From: Rhizobium aethiopicum
GTDB taxonomy: Bacteria > Pseudomonadota > Alphaproteobacteria > Rhizobiales > Rhizobiaceae
Direction: 5' to 3'
Length of the DNA stretch: 64,000 nt
Assembly: GCF_900094625.1 (NCBI RefSeq)
Contig: NZ_FMAJ01000008.1
Coordinates: forward strand, 186,001-250,000
Under the pieces are notes generated by a model. The model did no database searches. It was not told where the DNA came from and saw nothing but the letters and a program-made list of their open reading frames with translations. How positions within the stretch are numbered: position 1 is the first letter of the stretch; each line of letters begins with the position of its first letter. The position numbers were made by a program, and so were the translations under genes. Of this stretch, positions 1 through 9,334 are shown in pieces.

Positions 1-78
1 TAGCAGTGCTTCTACAAAGACCAAATCTCGCTGTCGATATCGGGTGGCTAGGAAGATTTTCCGGATTATGATGCCGCC

Positions 79-1269
79 ATGACGAATCTGCTTTCCAATT
101 CCGACGCCCGCCGCGTCTTCCTTGCCAAGCAGGGCCTCAGCGCCCCACCGAACCGCGCCTTGACCAGGGCCGGCCTGCTGCAGCTCATCCAGGATCTCGG
201 CTTCGTCCAGGTGGACAGCATCCAGACGGTGGAGCGGGCGCATCATCAGATCCTGTTTTCCCGCAACCAGACCTATCGGCGCGAGCATCTGAAGGCGCTG
301 CTGGAGAAGGAACGCGCGCTGTTCGAGCACTGGACGCACGATGCCTCGATACTGCCGAGCGCCTTCTTCGTCTATTGGAAACACAAGTTCCGCCACCAGG
401 AGAAGGTCTTGATCGAGCGCTGGCGAAAGTGGCGCGGCGAGGGTTTTGAGGCTGCCTTCGAGGAGACCTATGAGCGGGTGCGGCGCGATGGCGCGATGTT
501 GGCGCGCGACGTCAAGGCCGATGGCCACGTTTCCGGCGGCTGGTGGAACTGGCATCCCAACAAGACGGCGCTCGAATATTTCTGGCACACCGGCAAGCTC
601 GCCATCGCCGGCCGCTCGAATTTCCAGAAGATCTATGATCTCACCGAACGCGTCATCCCCGCCGAATTTCGCGAGCCGGAGGTGAGCCGCGAAGACTTCA
701 TCGACTGGGCCTGCCGCAGCGCGCTTGCCCGGCTTGGTTTTGCCACCCACGGCGAGATCGCAGCCTTCTGGAACCTGGTCTCCCCCGACGAGGCCAAGGC
801 CTGGGTATCCGCCCATCGCGACGAGCTGGCCGAAGTGCTGGTCGAACCGGCGCTGGACGGCAAGCCGCGGCCGTCCTGGGCGTTTGCCGATTTCCTCTCG
901 ACGCTCGACAGCCATCCCAGTGCTCCGCCCCGCATCCGCGTCCTCAGCCCCTTCGACCCGATGATCCGCGACCGCAACCGCACCGAACGCTTGTTTGGCT
1001 TCTTCTACCGCATCGAGGTCTTCGTGCCCGAGCCGAAGCGCGAATATGGCTATTACGTCTTCCCGCTGCTCGAAGGCGACCGGCTGATCGGCCGTATCGA
1101 CATGAAGGCGGACCGGAAGAAATCGACGCTCGATGTCAGGCGGATGTGGCTGGAACCGGGCGTGAAGGCTTCGGCCGGGCGCTTGGAGCGGCTGCATGCG
1201 GAGTTGGACCGGGTGGCGCGGTTTGCCGGGGTGGAGAAGGTCGTGCTTTTGGAGGGGTGGAGGGGGTAA
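79..1269 (+). CDS. YcaQ/AlkX-family DNA glycosylase (winged-helix)
   Basis: A 396-residue protein of the HTH_42 (YcaQ/AlkZ) family, whose members excise alkylated bases and unhook interstrand crosslinks. The N-terminal part has the family's Q-x-D catalytic signature, seen as Q44-V45-D46 in 'GFVQVDSIQ'. This points to the YcaQ/AlkX branch rather than AlkZ, which has Q-x-Q. The middle is rich in Trp and His, and the C-terminal part has the conserved 'GDRLIGRIDMKADR' strand. The length fits the family (about 390-410). The ATG at 79 lies just downstream of a competing ATGATG that stops after four codons. It is monocistronic and convergent with ribB across a palindromic repeat. The family call is firm; the substrate is not shown by sequence. 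Confidence 0.85.
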   Translation: MTNLLSNSDARRVFLAKQGLSAPPNRALTRAGLLQLIQDLGFVQVDSIQTVERAHHQILFSRNQTYRREHLKALLEKERALFEHWTHDASILPSAFFVYWKHKFRHQEKVLIERWRKWRGEGFEAAFEETYERVRRDGAMLARDVKADGHVSGGWWNWHPNKTALEYFWHTGKLAIAGRSNFQKIYDLTERVIPAEFREPEVSREDFIDWACRSALARLGFATHGEIAAFWNLVSPDEAKAWVSAHRDELAEVLVEPALDGKPRPSWAFADFLSTLDSHPSAPPRIRVLSPFDPMIRDRNRTERLFGFFYRIEVFVPEPKREYGYYVFPLLEGDRLIGRIDMKADRKKSTLDVRRMWLEPGVKASAGRLERLHAELDRVARFAGVEKVVLLEGWRG

Positions 1270-1295
1270 TCCCTTCGCCGCAGACGCGGATGTTG

Positions 1296-1431
1296 CCCCT
1301 CACCCTAACCCTCTCCCCGTAAAAACGGGGCGAGGGGACGTGCCATACGCGAGGTCGGCGGGCACCGAGAGGTCGCGGCTTGTCCCTTCTCCCCGCAGGC
1401 GGGGAGAAGGTGCCGGCAGGCGGATGAGGGG
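1296..1431. repeat. RIME-like intergenic palindromic repeat, copy 1
   Basis: About 136 bp beginning CCCCTCACCCTAACC and ending GGATGAGGGG. It holds two internal hairpins (CTCCCCGT...ACGGGGCGAGG and CTTCTCCCCGC...GCGGGGAGAAGG). Four further copies occur in the window, near 7.5, 26.95, 35.7 and 47.6 kb. It fills the gap between two convergent genes. It resembles the rhizobial intergenic mosaic elements (RIME); that name is from memory of the family, not an alignment. Confidence 0.85.
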
Positions 1432-1470
1432 CGGCCAAGACGGCATCTTTCCAGAAGAGGGAAAATCGCC

Positions 1471-2574
1471 TCAGCAGATCTCCGTCTTGCTGATCTTGAT
1501 GCCGAAACCTTCGAGGCCGACATAGTGGCGCTCACGGCTGGTGAGCAGCTTGATCGAGCTGACCCCGAGGTCCTTGAGGATTTGGGCGCCGAGGCCGATT
1601 TCCAGCCATTCGCTGTCGCGCGTCTGCGCTTCGGCATGGGCTTCGCGGCCCTGGTTGCGGGCCTTGCGGCCATTGTCGTAATGGCCGACGCCGACGGAGC
1701 CCTCGCGCAGATAGACGATGACGCCGCGGCCTTCCTCGGCAATCTTCTGCATGTAGAAATCGACCGGGCTGTTCTTGCCGAAGAGATCCTCGGCGACATT
1801 TTCCGGATGCAGGCGCACAGGAATGTCGACGCCGTCGCGGATGTCGCCGAAGACGACGGCGAGATGCTGCATCGGATCCCAGGGCAGGGCATAGGTATGG
1901 GCCCTGGCCTTCCCGAACGGCGTTTCGATATCGAAGCTCGCGCCATGTTCGATCAGCGTCTCCTTGCGCTGGCGATAGGCGATGAGATCGGCGACGGAGA
2001 CGAGCTTCAGCCCGTGCTTTTCGGCGAATTCGACCACCTGCGGACCGCGGGTGACGGTGCCGTCGTCATTGACCAGTTCGGAGATGACGCCGATCGGCGG
2101 CAGGCCGGCGAGCCGGCAGAGGTCGACGGCCGCTTCCGTATGACCCGAGCGCATCAGCACGCCGCCTTCGCGTGAAACCAGCGGGAAGATATGACCGGGA
2201 CGGACGAAATCGGCGGCCCCGACATTCGGATTGGCGAGGTTGCGCACCGTCAGCGTCCGGTCGTCGGCCGAAATGCCCGTCGTCGTGCCGTGCTTGAAGT
2301 CGACCGAGACGGTGAAGGCCGTCGTATGGGCGGAATCGTTCTCGGCCACCATGGCGTTAAGGTTGAGGCGCTTGGCTTCTTCCTTCGGCATAGGCGCGCA
2401 GACGATGCCAGAGGTGTGGCGCACGATGAAGGCCATCTTTTCCGGTGTGGTGTGCACGGCGGCAACGATCAGGTCGCCCTCGTTCTCGCGGTCATTGTCG
2501 TCCATGACGACGACGATTTCGCCGGCCTCGAAGGCCCTGATGGCGTCGACGACGCGCTTCTGGTCGTAAGACAT
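1471..2574 (-). CDS. ribB: 3,4-dihydroxy-2-butanone-4-phosphate synthase RibB with degenerate GTP cyclohydrolase II-like domain
   Basis: Residues 1-205 are a complete DHBP synthase: it converts ribulose 5-phosphate to DHBP for riboflavin. The acidic metal/substrate loop 'DRENEGD' (28-34), 'RHTSGIVCAP' and 'RPGHIFPL' are all present. Residues 208-367 align in layout with GTP cyclohydrolase II, but the zinc-binding cysteine cluster is missing (the region reads 'IPVRLHPENVAEDLFG', 241-256) and the 'Q-x-GRGIGL' loop is altered to 'EEGRGVIVYLREG'. The second domain is therefore probably not a cyclohydrolase. The start lies 9 nt after the aroC stop, so the two are likely cotranscribed. I see no FMN riboswitch upstream. 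Confidence 0.9.
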   Translation of the reverse strand: MSYDQKRVVDAIRAFEAGEIVVVMDDNDRENEGDLIVAAVHTTPEKMAFIVRHTSGIVCAPMPKEEAKRLNLNAMVAENDSAHTTAFTVSVDFKHGTTTGISADDRTLTVRNLANPNVGAADFVRPGHIFPLVSREGGVLMRSGHTEAAVDLCRLAGLPPIGVISELVNDDGTVTRGPQVVEFAEKHGLKLVSVADLIAYRQRKETLIEHGASFDIETPFGKARAHTYALPWDPMQHLAVVFGDIRDGVDIPVRLHPENVAEDLFGKNSPVDFYMQKIAEEGRGVIVYLREGSVGVGHYDNGRKARNQGREAHAEAQTRDSEWLEIGLGAQILKDLGVSSIKLLTSRERHYVGLEGFGIKISKTEIC

Positions 2575-2583
2575 GGGACGCTC

Positions 2584-3681
2584 CTATTTCAGACGGCCGG
2601 TCTGGCCGCGGTCGCGAAGATAATGATCGGCAATGGCGCAGGCGACCATCGCCTCGCCGATCGGCACGGCGCGGATGCCGACGCAGGGGTCGTGCCGGCC
2701 CTTGGTACGCACGTCGACATTCTTGCCATCGGCATCGATCGACTGGCGTTCGGTCAGGATCGAGGAGGTTGGCTTGACGGCGAAACGCGCGACGATCGGC
2801 TGTCCGGTCGAGATCCCGCCCAGAATACCGCCGGCATTGTTGGAAAGGAAGATCGGCGTGCCGTCATTGCCCATGCGCATCTCGTCGGCATTGTCTTCGC
2901 CTGAGGTTTCGGCGGCGGCAAAACCATTGCCGATCTCGACGCCCTTGACGGCGTTGATCGACATCAGCAGCGAGGCGATGTCCTGGTCGAGCTTGGAATA
3001 GATCGGCGCGCCGAGGCCGGCCGGCACGCCTTCGGCGATCACCTCGATAACAGCACCGATCGACGAGCCGGCCTTGCGGATGCCGTCGAGATATTCCTCC
3101 CAGACCGGCACGATCGCCGCATCCGGCGAGAAGAAAGGGTTCTGCCCGACCTGGTCCCAGTCCCAGTGGCTGCGGTCGATCTTGTGCTTGCCGATCTGCA
3201 CCAGTGCGCCGCGCACCGTAACACCCGGCACGACGAGGCGGGCGATGCCGCCGGCCGCAACCCGGGCTGCGGTCTCGCGCGCCGAGGAGCGGCCGCCGCC
3301 GCGATAGTCGCGAATGCCGTATTTGAGGTCATAGGTATAGTCGGCATGGCCGGGACGGTATTGCCGGGCGATCTCGCCATAATCCTTCGAGCGCTGGTCG
3401 GTGTTTTCGATCAGCATGGAGATCGGTGTGCCGGTGGTCGTCATCGTCTCGCCGTCGGCATCGAGCATGACGCCGGACAGCACCTTCACCAGATCGTCCT
3501 CGCGCCGCTGTGTCACGAAGCGGGATTGTCCAGGTTTGCGCTTGTCGAGCCAGACCTGCAGCTCGGCAAGCGTAAAGCGCAGGCCCGGAGGGCAGCCGTC
3601 GACGACGCAGCCGAGCGCCGGACCATGGCTTTCGCCCCAGGTGGTTACGCGGAAGAGGTGACCGAATGTATTGTGCGACAT
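2584..3681 (-). CDS. aroC: Chorismate synthase
   Basis: A 365-residue enzyme that makes chorismate from EPSP using reduced FMN, the last step of the shikimate pathway. The family signatures are visible: 'TWGESHGPALG' near the N-terminus, 'DYRGGGRSSARETAARVAAG' in the middle and 'GRHDPCVGIRAVPIGEAM' near the C-terminus. The start is set at the ATG of 'MSHNTFGHLFRV', the canonical N-terminus. The 26 residues upstream in frame do not resemble the family. It is first in an aroC-ribB operon; joining an FMN-dependent enzyme with flavin synthesis makes biochemical sense. Confidence 0.95.
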   Translation of the reverse strand: MSHNTFGHLFRVTTWGESHGPALGCVVDGCPPGLRFTLAELQVWLDKRKPGQSRFVTQRREDDLVKVLSGVMLDADGETMTTTGTPISMLIENTDQRSKDYGEIARQYRPGHADYTYDLKYGIRDYRGGGRSSARETAARVAAGGIARLVVPGVTVRGALVQIGKHKIDRSHWDWDQVGQNPFFSPDAAIVPVWEEYLDGIRKAGSSIGAVIEVIAEGVPAGLGAPIYSKLDQDIASLLMSINAVKGVEIGNGFAAAETSGEDNADEMRMGNDGTPIFLSNNAGGILGGISTGQPIVARFAVKPTSSILTERQSIDADGKNVDVRTKGRHDPCVGIRAVPIGEAMVACAIADHYLRDRGQTGRLK

Positions 3682-3843
3682 GTGTTCCCACGGAGGCGCC
3701 AGGGCCGGTCGCCGCCCGGCCGCGCCATTGCTTGAAAAGGCGCGACACTCATAGGCCAAAAAACCGCCGAGGCAAAAGCCTTTCTTTGCGTCAAACCGCC
3801 AGCTGCCGAAATCCTGTTTCCGACTTTTACAACGGGATGGCCG

Positions 3844-6800
3844 TCACGAAGCGAGCCGCCATCCGGTTCCGGCAGCCTCAGCGGCGAAATCGTCGAAGGA
3901 GAGCGCCGGCGAGAAGGCGTAGCCCTGCAGCATGTCGCAGCCGAGATCGCGCAACAAAGCGGCATGCGCCGCCGTCTCCACACCTTCGGCCACCGTCTCG
4001 ACGCCAAGCGAGCGGGCGATGTCGATAATAGAGCGAACCAGCGCCCGCTCCTGCGAAGCGCCGACGATCGGCTGCACCAGCTGGCGGTCGATCTTCAGCC
4101 GCTTCGGCTTCAGCTTCAGCAGACTGACGATCGAGGTATGGCCGGTGCCGAAATCGTCGATCTCGATATCGATGCCGAGTGCCTTGATGCGTTCGAGATT
4201 GTACGAGACGACGTCTTCGCTCTCGTCGAGGAAGATCGATTCCACCAGTTCGAAGGAGATCTCCCCGGGACGAATATCGAGGTCGGCGAGCGATTCCAGG
4301 AGGCTGCCGTCATGCAGCCGCCGGGCCGAAACATTGACCGAGACCTTGGGGACGGTGATGCCCAGGGCTTTCAAGCGCATCTTGTCGCGCAGCGCCGTTT
4401 CCAGCACGATCCGGTCGAGCGTCTGAACGACATTGATCTCGTCGGCGATGCGCAGGAACTTGTCGGGCGCGAGCCACCCCTTGGAAGGATGCTTCCAGCG
4501 CACCAGCGCCTCCACGCCGGTCAGTTCCATCGTCCGTGCCGAGAATTGCGGCTGATACCAGGCGGTGAATTCGCCGTTGTCGATGCCGGCGAGGATTTCG
4601 TCGGCCGTGCGCTTGGTGTTGATGATATCGGCCTGAAGATCATGGCTGAAGAATTCGTAGCGATTGCGGCCCGTGCTCTTTGCGCGGTAGAGCGCGATGT
4701 CGGCATTGATCAGAACCTTGCGCGCATCGACATGGATGCCGTTGGCGAGCGCCACGCCGATCGACACGCCGCAGCGGCAGGAAAAGCCTTGGAAATCGAT
4801 CGGCTGGCGCATCTCCTCGATGATCCGCCTCGAAAGCTCCGCCATCTCGCTGTCGCCGACGTCAAGCGCTAGGATGACGAATTCGTCGCCGCCGATGCGC
4901 GCCACGAGATCGCTGCCGCGGACATTCCTGGCGAGCACTTTCGAGGCATGCACCAGCATCGCATCGCCGGCGGCATGACCGAGCGTGTCGTTGATCTCCT
5001 TGAAGCGGTCAAGGTCGATGTGAAGGATTGCGAATCTCTGCCGCTGCCGGCGCCCGACACGGCTCAGGTTTTCGAGGGCGATGTCGAGCTTACGGCGGTT
5101 GGCGAGCGCGGTCAGCGGATCGTGCAGCGAATTGTGCTCGATCCTGCCCTTGGCAAGTTCGAGCTCGATATTCTTGGCGACAGCCTCGTCCTTGGCCGCC
5201 TTCAGCCGGATCGTCATCAGCATGTCTTCGGTGGCATCGAAGGCGATGCCCATGATCTTCATATCGCCGGCGGCCGTCTGGTAGACCTTGCCGACCGAGC
5301 GCAGATAGCGCACCGAGCCGTCACTGGCGAGCACACGGCAAACGAGGGTGTGCGTATCGCCGCTTCGTTTGAAGTGGCGCGCGCTTTCGAGCGCCAGCCC
5401 GCGATCCTCGGGGTGGATGCAGGAAAGCCATGTTTCCTCGGGCATGAAGGCGTGTCGCGGGGCAAGCCCGTAGAGTTCGTGCATCCGCTCGTTCCAGATC
5501 GAGCCGCCCCGATCGGGCCGCGCCTCCCATATCCCGCACTGATAGGAATTGAGCGCAAGGTCGAGCCGGCTCGAAAGTTCGGCGAGCTGGCCCTCGCGGC
5601 TCGAAAGCTCTTCAAGCGCCAGCTCGAGCTCGGCATTCTTGACCTCGCTGACATCCCTGGCCTTGCGCAGCGCGTCGGTGGCTTCCGCGTCGGCGGTCAC
5701 GTCCCAGACGATGCCGATCGTCTTGGCGGCGCCGCCGGCATCCCGGTAGAGGGCGCCGACCGAGCGCAGATGCCGCGTGCCGCCGTCGGCAAGCATGACA
5801 CGGTACTGCGCCGTGCAGGCGACACCCGCAATGCTGCAGCTGAAGAAATGCACCTCGGCGATCTCGCGGTCCGGCGGCACGATCGCCGCCAGCCATTCGT
5901 CGAGCGGACGGCTTCCTTCCTCCGCCGGCTTGCCGTGCAGGGCAGCGGCGCATGCGTCCCAAAGCAGGCTGCTCGAATGATCCTGCAGCTCCCAGATGCC
6001 GATATTGGAGGATTCGTGCGCCAGGTTCAGCCGCTGCGACAGTTCCATCAGCTTCGTTTCGCGCATCTCCAGCTCGGCAATGTTGCGGTTGCGTTCGCCG
6101 AGCAGCAGCGTGGCGAGGAAGATCGGGACGATGATGATGCAGCCGGCGGCAACGACGATCAGCCGCAGCTCCGTGCGGTTTTCCGGTATCGCATTCCAGC
6201 CGCCTTCGGGGATGGCGGCAAGCTCCCATTTGCCGCCTGCAAAGCTGATCTCGCGGCGGATCGGATCCTTGTCGTCGATACCGGCCGGACCGAAGAACGG
6301 CGCCGAAGGACCGGCCCTGCCGGCCGTTGCGCCGATATCGCGCACCGTGATCCAGAGATGGTCGAGATTGGGATAGCGCTCCTGGTTTTCGCGGTCGCGC
6401 GCCGGCATCAGCCCGGTCGCCTCGTAAAAGATCTTCCGGTCGATGGCGACCTCCACGGCGCCCCAGAGGCGCCGCTGGCCGTGCTCCTTGACGAAAACTG
6501 GAAAGAAGATGGCGAAGGCGGCCCGGCCGTCAGCGCTGATCGGGCCGTAGAAGCGCGCCGTCAGGTAACTGGCCGCGCCGGTCGTCCCCTGGCGCGAGAA
6601 GAGGCCTTCGCGCACATCGCGGCCGATCCGTCCGCCGCCCGGGGGCTGCGGATAGGTGTCGCTGACGATGAAATCTGGCGCCAGGGCGATATGGATGAAA
6701 GCCGGGTTTTGGATCAGCAGCCACCTGATCTGGCGCTCCGTCTCCTCCCGGCTTGCGGCGTTGCTGACGGAAGTCAGGTTCGCCAGATCGCGGACCATGG

Positions 6801-6993
6801 TGAGACTCATGTTGATCTCGGCCTTCACCCTGGCGCGCAGCAGGTTCGTTTCGTTTTCGGTGCGGATATGAAGTTCGCGCATATGCGCGGCAGTATTGGC
6901 CCGATCGAGCGCGACGCCGACCATGATGACAACAAGGGCGACAAACGAAGAAACCAGAAAGGAGACGCGGGTATTCTTCAAAACGCGCCGCAA
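3844..6993 (-). CDS. Membrane c-di-GMP enzyme: CHASE-PAS-PAS-GGDEF-EAL
   Basis: A 1049-residue signalling protein. One N-terminal membrane helix (about 12-30) is followed by a periplasmic CHASE-like sensor ('FIHIALAPDFIVSDTYP', about 75-250), a second helix (about 277-299), two PAS domains (about 320-440 and 465-600), GGDEF and EAL. The cyclase site is canonical: GGDEF at 701-705 preceded by 'HIDLDRFKEINDTLGH'. The phosphodiesterase has EALVRW at 828-833 and 'DDFGTGHTS'. Both activities are therefore possible, unlike the EAL protein at 40-43 kb. It is alone, divergent from the DUF1344 gene and upstream of aroC on the same strand. The ligand is unknown. Confidence 0.93.
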   Translation of the reverse strand: MRRVLKNTRVSFLVSSFVALVVIMVGVALDRANTAAHMRELHIRTENETNLLRARVKAEINMSLTMVRDLANLTSVSNAASREETERQIRWLLIQNPAFIHIALAPDFIVSDTYPQPPGGGRIGRDVREGLFSRQGTTGAASYLTARFYGPISADGRAAFAIFFPVFVKEHGQRRLWGAVEVAIDRKIFYEATGLMPARDRENQERYPNLDHLWITVRDIGATAGRAGPSAPFFGPAGIDDKDPIRREISFAGGKWELAAIPEGGWNAIPENRTELRLIVVAAGCIIIVPIFLATLLLGERNRNIAELEMRETKLMELSQRLNLAHESSNIGIWELQDHSSSLLWDACAAALHGKPAEEGSRPLDEWLAAIVPPDREIAEVHFFSCSIAGVACTAQYRVMLADGGTRHLRSVGALYRDAGGAAKTIGIVWDVTADAEATDALRKARDVSEVKNAELELALEELSSREGQLAELSSRLDLALNSYQCGIWEARPDRGGSIWNERMHELYGLAPRHAFMPEETWLSCIHPEDRGLALESARHFKRSGDTHTLVCRVLASDGSVRYLRSVGKVYQTAAGDMKIMGIAFDATEDMLMTIRLKAAKDEAVAKNIELELAKGRIEHNSLHDPLTALANRRKLDIALENLSRVGRRQRQRFAILHIDLDRFKEINDTLGHAAGDAMLVHASKVLARNVRGSDLVARIGGDEFVILALDVGDSEMAELSRRIIEEMRQPIDFQGFSCRCGVSIGVALANGIHVDARKVLINADIALYRAKSTGRNRYEFFSHDLQADIINTKRTADEILAGIDNGEFTAWYQPQFSARTMELTGVEALVRWKHPSKGWLAPDKFLRIADEINVVQTLDRIVLETALRDKMRLKALGITVPKVSVNVSARRLHDGSLLESLADLDIRPGEISFELVESIFLDESEDVVSYNLERIKALGIDIEIDDFGTGHTSIVSLLKLKPKRLKIDRQLVQPIVGASQERALVRSIIDIARSLGVETVAEGVETAAHAALLRDLGCDMLQGYAFSPALSFDDFAAEAAGTGWRLAS

Positions 6994-7261
6994 CTACTTG
7001 CTGTCGCCGAGCTTGGATGGCAAAATCAGACCCCCATATTCGCGGCAACTTTAGGAGGCAGGCGTTAATTTACGATTGCCTGTTCTCGATGCTGGAAGAT
7101 CCGGGTCGGGGAGGGGCATGGTTAACGCGGCGTCTTGATTGTATTTAAAATCCTATTCATCAATTGGGCGGGAAAAGCCATTCTTACGGGCAATTTTCGC
7201 CATATTCAGGAGCTTATCTGTGGCCAGTGTTCTCGTGCAGCGTTTCAAGAGGATTGTTGCC

Positions 7262-7522
7262 ATGCGTTTCGTCGTCGCCACGCTTTTGGCCACAGCAAGT
7301 TTCCTGTCGCCGATGAGCGGTTTTGCCGAGAGCGCCGATGTCGAGGCAACGATCAAGAAGGTCGACACGGCCAATCTCGTGCTGACGCTCGACGACGGCA
7401 AGACCTATCAGGCACCCGAGGAATTCAATTTCGACGGCCTCGAAGCCGGCGTGAAGGTCATCGTCTTCTATACCGAGGTCGACGGCAAACGCGTTATCAA
7501 CGATCTCGACATCGTCAAGTAG
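7262..7522 (+). CDS. Small exported DUF1344-family protein
   Basis: An 86-residue protein with a clear signal peptide ('MRFVVATLLATASFLSPMSGFA', cut before ES). A short mature domain of about 60 residues follows, with the pattern 'ATIKKVDTANLVLTLDDGKTY' seen in DUF1344 proteins of rhizobia. The start is the ATG at 7262; the 41 codons upstream in frame lack a signal sequence and are probably noncoding. The function is unknown. The beta-rich mature part suggests a small OB- or SH3-like periplasmic fold, which is inference only. A RIME-like repeat begins 15 nt after the stop. Confidence 0.8.
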   Translation: MRFVVATLLATASFLSPMSGFAESADVEATIKKVDTANLVLTLDDGKTYQAPEEFNFDGLEAGVKVIVFYTEVDGKRVINDLDIVK

Positions 7523-7536
7523 GCGGCGATTAGCTG

Positions 7537-7711
7537 CCCCTCACCCTAAGCCCGACCGGGGTCGAGCCACTCGTCTCGACCCGTCCTTCGGACCCCCGTA
7601 AAAACGGGGCGAGGGGACGTGCCCCACGAGAGCTTTGCGGGGAACGGAGAGTTCGCGGCTTGTCCCTTCTACCCGCAGGCGGGGAGAAGGTGGCGGCAGC
7701 CGGATGAGGGG
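7537..7711. repeat. RIME-like repeat, copy 2, with nested palindromic insertion
   Basis: Same family as 1296-1431, but about 175 bp long. The run after CCCCTCACCCTAA is interrupted by about 45 extra bases (about 7549-7594). These contain a perfect inverted repeat, GGGTCGAG (7559-7566) with CTCGACCC (7575-7582). The rest of the element, including the distal hairpin and GGATGAGGGG end, is normal. Confidence 0.8.
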
Positions 7712-7783
7712 CAGGTCTCCGCAATCTCCCTCCGCCAGATCGTTCGCATTCCCAATCCGATTTAACTGAGCGGCGGATGATGC

Positions 7784-8374
7784 CTATAGCCAAACGATCG
7801 CCCGCTCGCTCGTATCGATCCTGACGATCCGGTCCTGTGGAATGCCGCCTTCCGCGGCGCTGCTTTTCGGCAGCTCTGCAATCGCCTGGAACAGCGTGCG
7901 GATGACGCCGCCATGGGTGACGCAGACGGTTGGACGATCGACGGAGCGCAGCCATGCGCCGGTGCGCCAGGAGAGGATTTCGTAGCTTTCGGCATCGTCG
8001 CCAGGCGGGATGAAGTCCCATTTCGAGGCATTGCGCTCGGCCACCCGCTCGGCCTGTGTCGCCCTCAGTTCCTTGAGCGTCGAGCCCTCCCAGTCGCCGA
8101 AGGAAATCTCCACCAGCCTCGGATCGGTGCGATAGGCAAGCGGCGGCAGGCCCATGGCGGCGCGCATGATTTCCATCGTTGCGCGCGTGCGCCCGAGCGG
8201 GCTCGCGACGAAATCGAATTCGCCGACCGTCTCGCCGAGAATCTCGGCCAGCGCGATGCCGTTCTGCCGGGCCTGTTCCAGGCCCGTGGCATTCATCGGG
8301 ACGTCTTTTTGGCCCTGCAGGCGGCGCTCGGCATTCCAGTCGGTCTGACCGTGTCTGATCACGTAGATGAGCAC
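7784..8374 (-). CDS. Histidine phosphatase (phosphoglycerate mutase-like)
   Basis: A 196-residue protein of the histidine phosphatase superfamily, branch 1. The phospho-acceptor motif RHGQT lies at residues 7-11. Other catalytic elements are present: 'SPLGRTRATMEI' (second Arg), 'EISFGDWEG' and 'VTHGGVIRTL' (second His). The start codon is GTG; 'GGAG' sits about 10 nt upstream. It lies 20 nt downstream of fabI on the same strand and is probably cotranscribed. The substrate cannot be read from sequence. It is a phosphatase or CobC-like family member rather than the glycolytic mutase, which is longer. Confidence 0.85.
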   Translation of the reverse strand: MLIYVIRHGQTDWNAERRLQGQKDVPMNATGLEQARQNGIALAEILGETVGEFDFVASPLGRTRATMEIMRAAMGLPPLAYRTDPRLVEISFGDWEGSTLKELRATQAERVAERNASKWDFIPPGDDAESYEILSWRTGAWLRSVDRPTVCVTHGGVIRTLFQAIAELPKSSAAEGGIPQDRIVRIDTSERAIVWL

Positions 8375-8394
8375 GGTCTCGGCTCCGGAGCTGA

Positions 8395-9213
8395 TTAGTC
8401 CTTGACGACCGAAATGTCAGGGGCGTCGACCGCCTTCATGCCGATGACATGATAGCCGCTATCGGCATGGTGCACTTCGCCGGTGACCGAACGCGACAGG
8501 TCAGACAGGAGATAGAGGCCGACATCGCCGACTTCCTCGATGGTAACAGTGCGGCGCAGCGGGGCGTTATATTCGTTCCACTTCAGAATATAGCGGAAAT
8601 CGCCGATGCCGGAGGCGGCGAGCGTCTTGATCGGTCCAGCCGAAACGGCGTTGACGCGGATGTTCTGCGGCCCGAGGTCGACGGCGAGATATTTGACGCT
8701 CGCTTCGAGGGCGGCCTTGGCGACGCCCATGACGTTATAGTTCGGCATCACCTTCTCGGCGCCGTAATAGGTCAGCGTCAGCATCGAGCCGCCTTCCGTC
8801 ATCAGCTTCTCGGCGCGGCGTGCAACCGAGGTGAAGGAATAGACGGAGATCTGCATCGTCTTGTTGAAATTGTCGGGCGAGGTATCGATATAGCGGCCCG
8901 TCAGTTCGTCCTTGTCGGAGAAGCCGATCGCATGCACGAGGAAATCGATCTTGCCCCAGAGCTTTTTGACATTTTCGAAGACCGCGTCGATGGTGGCTTC
9001 GTCGGCGACGTCGCAGTGGCCGACGAGCGTCGCGTCGATTTCAGCGGCGAGCGGCTCGACGCGCTTCTTCAGCGCATCGCCCTGATAGGTGAGCGCAACT
9101 TCTCCGCCCTGCGCATGAATGGCCTTGGCAATACCCCACGCAATCGAACGATTGTTGGCGACACCCATGATGACGCCGCGTTTGCCTGCCATGAGGCCGG
9201 ATGCTTGAGCCAT
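8395..9213 (-). CDS. fabI: Enoyl-[acyl-carrier-protein] reductase (NADH)
   Basis: A 272-residue FabI that reduces trans-2-enoyl-ACP in the last step of each fatty-acid elongation cycle. The nucleotide-binding 'GVANNRSIAWGIAKA' at the N-terminus is FabI-specific. The catalytic Tyr-x6-Lys is Y159...K166, with the additional Tyr at 149/150. The start is ATG 9213, preceded by 'AGGGAGC' at good spacing; the 20 residues further upstream do not belong to the family. It is followed at 20 nt by the histidine phosphatase gene. Rhizobia often carry two FabI paralogues, so the numbering is not assigned. Confidence 0.95.
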   Translation of the reverse strand: MAQASGLMAGKRGVIMGVANNRSIAWGIAKAIHAQGGEVALTYQGDALKKRVEPLAAEIDATLVGHCDVADEATIDAVFENVKKLWGKIDFLVHAIGFSDKDELTGRYIDTSPDNFNKTMQISVYSFTSVARRAEKLMTEGGSMLTLTYYGAEKVMPNYNVMGVAKAALEASVKYLAVDLGPQNIRVNAVSAGPIKTLAASGIGDFRYILKWNEYNAPLRRTVTIEEVGDVGLYLLSDLSRSVTGEVHHADSGYHVIGMKAVDAPDISVVKD

Positions 9214-9334
9214 ATTTTGCTCCCTAGGATTCTGATCGATCCTGCCTATGGCATAGGCCGTTAATCGGTTCAAGCTTGGCCTGGATCATCAACTGTTAGG
9301 GATCGTAACAAAGGGTGCGAATGTCATAAAAATT

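Noticed and set aside
1..78. End of an upstream gene
   Set aside because: Too short to tell; no frame with recognisable protein sequence.
2575..3843. FMN riboswitch for ribB
   Set aside because: ribB follows aroC after 9 nt, and the region upstream of aroC shows no RFN-like conserved hairpins.
4948..7068. 706-codon plus-strand frame opposite the GGDEF-EAL gene
   Set aside because: Antisense shadow: GC-rich codon bias keeps the opposite frame open; no domain is recognisable.
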